From assembly GCA_964019135.1 (NCBI GenBank), contig OZ025256.1, positions 14,639,911 to 14,703,910 of the forward strand: a stretch of DNA of 64,000 nucleotides, in the 5' to 3' direction. The notes beneath the pieces are model-generated. The model made no database searches. It saw nothing but the letters and a program-made list of their open reading frames with translations, and was not told the origin of the DNA. This DNA comes from Arenicola marina (taxonomy: Eukaryota; Annelida; Polychaeta; Arenicolidae). The translations under genes were made by a program, and so were the position numbers. Below, piece after piece: positions 60,701 to 64,000 of the stretch (its first letter is position 1; the number at the start of each line of letters is the position of its first letter).

Positions 60701-63632
60701 TTTTAGGAAGTATTCTTCCTCCTCCGTGGCAGATAGCATCTGTTTGGGGGGGTGGGGGGGTGGGGGGGGATCTTTCAGGTGGAAAAAAGTGGGTGGAAAA
60801 AAGTGCCGTTCTGGTGTTCTATAGGTCATCAAACTCCGGGTATCATCGACGCAATTGCCAGAAACCCGAATCATATACTGAGCCGTCAACCGACATTGCT
60901 CCTGTAGTTCATGGGGTTTCTGGGATGGTACTAAACGCATCTCTCATGGCCATCATGCCGGCCATGTGTGCGTTAAAGTCGCCTAAAACCCCCATTCCAT
61001 AGATCCGCCCATCTGTCCTTCGTTCCGCTGCTCGGGGAATGAATTATTGATAACGCGCTTTGTGAGCAATCCACCTTATATAACGACGATGCCAGTGGCT
61101 CGTTAGGGTCGTCGTCAGAACCTATGTATGCATGTTGTATGTAAACTACATCGCATGTACATGTCATTATAATACAGGTGCGACCCCTGGAACACCGCCG
61201 ACTGCAAGTGTCCGGCCGTATCCGCAAAGTGCCTGTAGATGTCATCAGCATATTGTAAGTACCGAACACCCATTCGTTGTAGTCATTGGATTTAGTCTGC
61301 TACCGCGTCTAAGTTTTATTATTATCATTAATGTTGTTATCAGTAGTATTATCTTAAATAATATTATTACTATTGTTTATATTATTATTATTATTGCGTT
61401 TATCATTATTTTTATGATTGTGATAATAATAATAATAATCATCATCATTATTGTTAATACTATTATTATTGCGTATTCTAATATTTTCTAATGATTATTA
61501 TTATTATTATTATTGTATTACTAATATTAATATGATGATTATTGCTGGACAAATGGTCGAATTCCCGGGCGGCCGCTGTCGCAGATTCTCATGAAATACA
61601 CATGATCCAGTTAGAAACTCGTACTGCGATATGGTCGTTAGAATTATTCGGTGCCACACGATTGAGCGTGTGACGATAGCAGCGAATGCTGGTTTTAACT
61701 CTTAATCTCTATCCTCGTGTTTACGGCATGTCATTATGCCCTAAGAACACTCGAATTATTTTTATGTCTATTAATTATTCATAGCGTTTGTCATGACTCA
61801 TTGAAACAAATGTCTGGGAAAACCAATATGTTGGTTGCAATCAGACAAGCCTACACCTGGTAACTGTCTGCATTGGCGTACTCTGGGGTATTATTTGGTC
61901 CACTGGCGTACACGTGTTTACATTGGCGTACACTTGTTTACACTGGTGTACACTTGTTTACACTGGCGTACACTTGTTTACGCTGGCGTACACTTCTTTA
62001 CACTGGCGTACACTTCTTTACGCTGACATACACTGTCTGGTGTAGACTGAAGTACACTGGACTACGCTGGGCTACGCTAACACATGTACAATGGCACACG
62101 CAGCCGCGCACTGACATACACTGGCATACGGTGACGTACACGGACATACACTGACGGACACTGACATTCAATGACGTACACTGACATTCAATGACGTACA
62201 CTAACATACAATGACGTACACTGACATACAATGACGTACACTGACATACAATGACGTACAGTGACACACAATGACGTACACTGACATACACTGACGTATA
62301 CTGACATACAATGACGTACAGTGACATACAATAACGTACACTGACATACAATGACGTACAGTGACACACAATGACGTATACTGACATACAATGACGTACA
62401 GTGACGTACAATGACGGACACTGACATTCAATGCCGTACACTGACATACAATGACGTACAGTGACGTACAATGACGTACAGTGACGTACAATGACGGACA
62501 CTGACATTCAATGCCGTACACTGACATACAATGACGTACAGTGACGTACAATGACGTACACTGATATACAATGCCGTACACCATCATACAACGCCGTACA
62601 CTGTCGTACACTCCCTGTCGTTGCAGTGTGTACGCCAACGGCAAGGAGCTGGAGCCGGCCCGCCGGGTGACCTTGACCCGCTCCATGCTGCGCAGCTGGG
62701 AATCGATCCTCGGACAAATCACGGAGAAGGTTAACCTGACCTCTGGCGCCGCCAGGCGGTAAGTTGAAAGCGGCGTGTCCCTCGTGGTCTTCTGTGCTTC
62801 ATGTGCAGCCTGAAGGCTGAGTTTAGGGGCCTCCTTGGTGTAGTGGTTAGCGTACTAGATCCTCGGGCCTCCCTGGTGTAGTGGTTAGCGCACTAGACCG
62901 CAGATCAATAGGTCCTGGGGGCCTCCCTGTTGTAGTGGTTAGCGCACTAGATCCTCGGGCCTCCCTGTTGTAGTGGTTAGCGTACTAGATCCTCGGGCCT
63001 CCTTGGTGTAGTGGTTAGCGCACTAGACCGCAGATCAATAGGTCCTGGGGGCCTCCCTGTTGTAGTGGTTAGCGTACTAGATCCTCGGGCCTCCTTGGTG
63101 TAGTGGTTAGCGTACTAGACCGCAGATCAATAGGTCCTGGGGGCCTCCCTGGTGTAGTGGTTAGCGCACTTGACCGTACATCAATAGGTCCTGGTGGCCT
63201 CCCTGGTGTAGTGGTTAGCGCACTAGACCGCAGATCAAGCCTCCCATCATTTATCGTCCGCCGCGATTCCTTCGCCCAGCTTATAATATAGCCCTGAAGT
63301 AGTGCACAAGTGCGACCTAAACACCCAACTCCTTTCATGTCGAAGCATTGATTTGGTACATACTGACAACCAATGTGATATGACGGTGGTTCCTTGTGCA
63401 AAAGTTGCCTTAAACACCATTTCTTGGCACACACAACTATGGCGTAAACCCGGAGCATGCCTTCGTGTCCTTGCAGGCTGTACACAGTGGAGGGACATCT
63501 GGTGGCCGACCCCAGCCTGCTCAAGACCAGTGACCACTACGTGGCGGTCGGGGCCGACGTAGGGGGCTTCAAGCGACTCGAGTATGGCGTCCAGAAACCG
63601 GCCTTCAACAGCTCACCCAAGCAACCGCGCAG
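30501..63632 (+). CDS. DCDC2: DCDC2-like doublecortin-domain protein, 5' six exons (gene continues beyond window)
   Basis: Six exons (30501-30769, 37381-37447, 60533-60661, 61178-61254, 62627-62758, 63477-63632) join with matching phases to give 276 complete codons; the last donor is phase 2, so more exons lie to the right. Doublecortin domain 1 covers about residues 8-95 (YKNGDRKYLGKEFVLNRR, YVAVGAGTFKK, YLTIEE). Domain 2 covers about 178-268 (VYANGKELEPARRVTL, ILGQITEKVNLTSGAARR, LYTVEGHLV, HYVAVGAD, FKRLEYG). The ITEKxxLxSGAxxRLYTxEG stretch and the spacing of the domains match human DCDC2 rather than doublecortin itself. Doublecortin domains bind microtubules; DCDC2 localises to primary cilia, and the X-box upstream agrees. 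The ATG has a good context (AACATGG). Intron 2 is about 23 kb and is mostly tandem repeat. Exon 3 is the least certain. Confidence 0.88.
31203..31218. repeat. Poly(dG) tract
   Basis: A long G-run (about 15 bases) in DCDC2 intron 1. The rest of intron 1 from 30770 to 33880 is AT-rich with no recognised gene. Confidence 0.6.
33880..34110 (+). repeat. tRNA-derived SINE-like copy
   Basis: B-box-like GGGGTTCGAATCACACC, followed by a body with CCCGGAGACATG and CCATTGTCGCGATGTCACC. The same body signature occurs in the copies at about 36430 and 38265, so the three form one family. Confidence 0.5.
34545..34645 (+). repeat. G-rich tract with quadruplex potential
   Basis: A nearly pure G/A stretch with many G-runs of four or more, in DCDC2 intron 1. 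Confidence 0.7.
35322..35385 (+). repeat. (GGTGAT)n microsatellite
   Basis: Imperfect GGTGAT/GGTGGC hexamers, followed by a G-run at 35407 and a second G-run at 35525. Confidence 0.8.
36011..36410 (+). repeat. Dispersed repeat, copy A of inverted pair
   Basis: Runs from CTCTTGCCGTCGACTCAC to CCACCGTGCGGG. It is about 400 bp and is found inverted at 38982-39345. Its interior includes GCCAGGGCGGCGCTGCGC and AGCAGCGGTAAAAGCGGAGC. It lies in intron 1, upstream of DCDC2 exon 2. Confidence 0.85.
36430..36690 (+). repeat. tRNA-derived SINE
   Basis: The head CCGGTAGCTCAGCGGGTTAG is a near-perfect tRNA A-box region. The body holds CGGGGACATGGCTCC and a GCGATATGACC block. The tail is AACTAACCAACCAAC. 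It belongs to the same family as 33880 and 38265. Confidence 0.7.
36855..37075 (+). repeat. Tandem array of tRNA-like 5' halves (4 units of about 54 bp)
   Basis: Each unit reads GCCTCnnTGGTGTAGTGGTT, then AGCGCACTAGACCGCAGATC and a GGCCCT-type end. The A-box-like TGGTGTAGTGGTTAGCGC is intact in all units, but no unit carries a B-box. It lies in intron 1 just upstream of exon 2. Confidence 0.85.
37381..37447 (+). CDS. DCDC2: DCDC2 exon 2
   Basis: A 67-nt exon with acceptor gtcgcttcag and donor gtaagt, phases 2 in and 0 out. It encodes YLTIEESLAKLQKSPRAHQ and GPG. The start corresponds to the human KKLNYLDIGEI junction. It is flanked by inverted copies of a roughly 400-bp repeat. Confidence 0.85.
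37800..37875 (+). repeat. Single tRNA-like SINE head
   Basis: GGCCTCCATGGTCTAGTGG followed by GGGTTCGGATTCGGGTC. It is related to the tandem tRNA-like units but keeps a B-box-like part. Confidence 0.55.
38265..38520 (+). repeat. SINE-like copy
   Basis: Contains GGTTCGATCGCCGCATGGGC, TCTCCCGGAGACACGG and CCATTGTGGCGAGATGACC, the body signature of the family at 33880 and 36430. Confidence 0.5.
38982..39345 (-). repeat. Dispersed repeat, copy B (inverted relative to copy A)
   Basis: The reverse complement matches 36011-36410 from end to end with scattered differences. It lies in intron 2, downstream of DCDC2 exon 2, about 2.6 kb from copy A. Confidence 0.85.
39813..40037 (-). other. Unassigned minus-strand open frame
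   Basis: About 74 codons from an ATG at 40037, with coding-like peptide (RRKIRRVVWDLAHNTLSC, then LVELDNIHTGDLRGRLF) ending in FVEV. The composition is less biased than the neighbouring G/C tracts. No family recognised. It lies inside DCDC2 intron 2 on the opposite strand and could be a mobile-element or gene fragment. Confidence 0.25.
40525..40905 (+). repeat. G-rich VNTR with GGACCACCTGACCAGG blocks
   Basis: Irregular units of TGGACCACCTGACCAGGGAG and AACCTGGGGGG, followed by GGCAGGGAGGTGGGAAGG. The unit length varies because of G-run length. Quadruplex-prone. Confidence 0.85.
41275..41420. repeat. Short repeat bounded by a G-run and a C-run, copy 1
   Basis: A core of about 111 bp (TTGACGTGTCGGCATCGGAA to AGCAGCGCTGAC) lies between a dG tract and a dC tract. 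A second copy lies at 42798-42942. Confidence 0.85.
42038..42376 (-). mobile_element. Non-LTR retrotransposon (LINE) ORF2 C-terminal fragment
   Basis: A 112-codon minus-strand frame contains CICGAPREETTNYFPRCPMH, followed by SRDTLLPSI. This is the C-x-C-G-A-x-x-E-T ... C-P ... R-x-x-L-L pattern found near the C-terminus of many LINE reverse-transcriptase proteins. No reverse transcriptase or endonuclease domain lies upstream in the window, so it is a 5'-truncated copy. The exact clade is not assigned. Confidence 0.7.
42798..42942. repeat. Short repeat bounded by a G-run and a C-run, copy 2
   Basis: Same core as 41291-41401, in the same orientation, differing mainly by a 4-base insertion after GATGCC. 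It is directly followed by a tRNA-like segment. Confidence 0.85.
42943..43015 (+). repeat. tRNA-like SINE head with B-box
   Basis: AGCGCACTAGACCGCAGACC followed by GGGGTTCGAACCCAGG. It resembles the tandem 54-bp units but keeps the B-box region. Confidence 0.55.
44805..49439 (+). repeat. Higher-order copy 1 (4635 bp = 103 units) within the 45-bp array
   Basis: Diagnostic variants, such as the rare TTCCTAAGG units at about 45555 and 46815 and the ACTTG variant at its right end, recur exactly 4635 bp later. Confidence 0.85.
49440..54074 (+). repeat. Higher-order copy 2 (4635 bp = 103 units) within the 45-bp array
   Basis: It repeats the variant order of 44805-49439 in every diagnostic position I compared. 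Inside each copy there is also a 1260-bp (28-unit) sub-repeat, for example 45558 versus 46818. Confidence 0.85.
55064..56520. other. Intron-2 spacer between the two large arrays
   Basis: No gene recognised. It holds the Harbinger-like MITE at 55475-55723, dC tracts at 56034 and 56287, and a short inverted repeat of GTGCCGTCGAGGAC / GTCCTCGACGGCAC at about 56321 and 56347. Confidence 0.5.
55475..55723. mobile_element. PIF/Harbinger-like MITE, 249 bp, with CTG target duplication
   Basis: The ends GGGCCGTATTCATAATC and GATTATGAATACGGCCC are perfect 17-bp inverted repeats. CTG flanks both sides (55472-55474 and 55724-55726). The 3-bp duplication and GGGCC-type ends suit PIF/Harbinger. No coding capacity. 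Confidence 0.85.
56527..58062 (+). repeat. 1.5-kb minisatellite array, 42-bp unit, about 36 copies
   Basis: The unit is GGGAACCTCCCTATACCAGC followed by TCAAGTGGTAAGCTGGCAGA and GC. It is open in several frames (for example REPPYTSSSGKLAE) because 42 is divisible by three. Register slips near 57915. Each unit carries GTGGTAAGC on the sense strand. It lies in DCDC2 intron 2. Confidence 0.97.
58100..59560. other. Intron-2 sequence with C/T- and G-rich tracts
   Basis: Pyrimidine-rich 58380-58560, G-runs at 58605, 58790 and 59065, and a C-run at 59218. No exon recognised. A near X-box, GTTGCCATGGTATC, lies at about 59348-59361. Confidence 0.5.
59580..60130. promoter_or_regulatory. CpG-rich segment, possible internal promoter of DCDC2
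   Basis: GC- and CpG-rich compared with its surroundings. It has two GTTGCTAGG half X-box motifs (about 59647 and 59669), a GGCCAATAAGG CCAAT-type site (about 59963) and, on the minus strand, a ZNF143-like CCCACAATGCAC. It lies 0.4-1 kb upstream of exon 3, which begins exactly with ATG. Promoter function is inference. Confidence 0.35.
60275..60515 (+). repeat. Degenerate TAGCTAACTGG tandem repeat
   Basis: Imperfect units of about 25-30 bp built on TATAGCTAACTGG / TAGATAACTGGC, directly upstream of DCDC2 exon 3. Confidence 0.7.
60533..60661 (+). CDS. DCDC2: DCDC2 exon 3 (interdomain linker)
   Basis: 43 codons, phase 0 to 0, encoding MNHVEYWDHQSLSVRRHGG and a basic Asn/Arg/Pro-rich linker. 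Donor gtaagg. The acceptor TTTTAAGGCAAG is pyrimidine-poor, and the exon starts exactly at ATG. It may therefore instead be the first coding exon of a short isoform made from an internal promoter. Confidence 0.65.
61178..61254 (+). CDS. DCDC2: DCDC2 exon 4
   Basis: Encodes VRPLEHRRLQVSGRIRKV, then PVDVISI, corresponding to the human stretch before the second domain (INVSARFRKPLQ). Acceptor ataatacag, donor gtaagt. Phases 0 in and 2 out. Confidence 0.8.
61312..61545 (+). repeat. (ATT)n/(ATC)n microsatellite
   Basis: Long imperfect ATT/ATC trinucleotide tract just after DCDC2 exon 4. Confidence 0.9.
61873..62040 (+). repeat. Minisatellite, 20-bp unit TGGCGTACACTTGTTTACAC
   Basis: About eight units in DCDC2 intron 4. 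It grades into the TGACGTACA array that follows, so both probably share an origin. Confidence 0.9.
62041..62618 (+). repeat. Minisatellite with 10-bp core TGACGTACAC
   Basis: Units of TGACATACAATGACGTACAC alternate in 10- and 20-bp steps for nearly 580 bp and stop about 8 bp before the acceptor of exon 5. The unit contains TGACG, a CREB/ATF half-site, dozens of times. Confidence 0.95.
62627..62758 (+). CDS. DCDC2: DCDC2 exon 5 (doublecortin domain 2, first half)
   Basis: Encodes VYANGKELEPARRVTLTR and the following helix up to SGAARR. Acceptor ctgtcgttgcag, donor gtaagt, phases 2 and 2. The acceptor directly follows the TGACGTACA repeat array. Confidence 0.93.
62828..63237 (+). repeat. Tandem array of tRNA-like 5' halves (9 units, two lengths)
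   Basis: Units start GCCTCCYTGKTGTAGTGGTT and come in a long form (about 54 bp, through ATCAATAGGTCCTGGGG) and a short form (about 38 bp, ending TAGATCCTCGG). The A-box-like part is kept in all nine and no B-box is present. It lies in DCDC2 intron 5 and is related to 36855-37075. Confidence 0.92.
63477..63632 (+). CDS. DCDC2: DCDC2 exon 6 (doublecortin domain 2, second half)
   Basis: Encodes LYTVEGHLVADPSLLK, HYVAVGADVGGFKRLEYG and a tail ending SSPKQPR. Donor CGCAG|gtaaga, phase 2 out. This donor is the first copy of a 33-bp tandem array. Confidence 0.92.
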
Positions 63633-63920
63633 GTAAGAGGGCAATCACCATGGCAACCGCGCAGGTAAGAGCGCAATCACCCCTGGCAACCGCGCAGGTA
63701 AGAGCGCAATCACCCATGGCAACCGCGCAGGTAAGAGCGCAATCACCCCTGGCAACCGCGCAGGTAAGAGCGCAATCACCCATGGCAACCACGCAGGTAA
63801 GAGCGCAATCACCCATGGCAACCACGCAGGTAAGAGCGCAATCACCCATGGCAACCACGCAGGTAAGAGCGCAATCACCCATGGCAACCGCGCAGGTAAG
63901 AGCGCAATCACCGCTAGCAA
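63622..63920 (+). repeat. 33-bp minisatellite that includes the exon 6 donor site (9 units)
   Basis: The unit CAACCGCGCAGGTAAGAG, plus a 15-base remainder, starts inside exon 6 and repeats at 63622, 63654, 63687, 63720, 63753, 63786, 63819, 63852 and 63885. Each has the donor CGCAG|GTAAGAG (the 63786, 63819 and 63852 units have CACGCAG). The first unit is 32 bp, the rest 33 bp. Confidence 0.97.
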
Positions 63921-64000
63921 CCGCACTAATAAGCACGGCACTGCACAGCAACCGGCTTTGATGCAAAACAGATTCCAGTTCCCTGTCTGCGTGTGTGAGT

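Noticed and set aside
62828-63237. Functional tRNA gene cluster
   Set aside because: Units lack the T-arm and B-box and cannot form a full cloverleaf; they are SINE-related halves.
63584-63966. Small proteins encoded on both strands of the 33-bp array
   Set aside because: A repeat artefact: 33 bp is divisible by three and the frames track the unit.

Overview
The window is eukaryotic and intron-rich. It is most likely from a lancelet (Branchiostoma) or another invertebrate deuterostome. No gene is a single open frame. Three host genes emerge when short exons are joined at GT/AG sites with matching phases: TMEM241 (nucleotide-sugar-transporter-like, SLC35D group) on the minus strand at 12342-4740, a secreted C-type lectin on the plus strand at 16334-18152, and the 5' part of DCDC2 (doublecortin domain) on the plus strand from 30501 past position 63632. 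The lancelet assignment is inference: it rests on the deuterostome-type gene content and on intronic minisatellites that copy a splice donor, which I remember being described in amphioxus.

Layout. 1-4739: AT-rich, no recognised gene. 4740-12342: TMEM241, 13 coding exons, 326 codons, every exon junction in phase; its introns hold small DNA transposons. 12343-16333: G/C homopolymer tracts, a 217-bp tandem duplication and MITE-like pieces. 16334-18152: C-type lectin with signal peptide, coiled-coil neck and one CTLD, in three exons. 18153-30297: repeat-dominated, including a CRE-rich repeat with a nuclear-receptor half-site cluster (24.4-26.9 kb) and an 892-bp foldback element with 6-bp target duplications (28859-29750). 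30298-63632 and beyond the right edge: DCDC2. Its promoter carries an RFX X-box, a DR1 and a ZNF143-like site. Six exons encode both doublecortin domains. Intron 2 is about 23 kb and is more than half tandem repeat: an 11.8-kb array of about 261 copies of a 45-bp unit and a 1.5-kb array of a 42-bp unit.

The most interesting signals are in DCDC2. The donor of exon 6 is itself the repeat unit of a 33-bp minisatellite, giving nine consecutive donor sites. The two large intron-2 arrays also carry a GTAAG donor-like motif on the sense strand. Inverted copies of a roughly 400-bp repeat flank the tiny exon 2. The long minus-strand open frames across the arrays (up to 2271 codons) are by-products of repeat lengths divisible by three and are not called as genes.

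The three genes show no common pathway. TMEM241 is expected in Golgi-type membranes, the lectin is expected to be secreted and to bind glycans, and DCDC2 is a microtubule and cilium protein.
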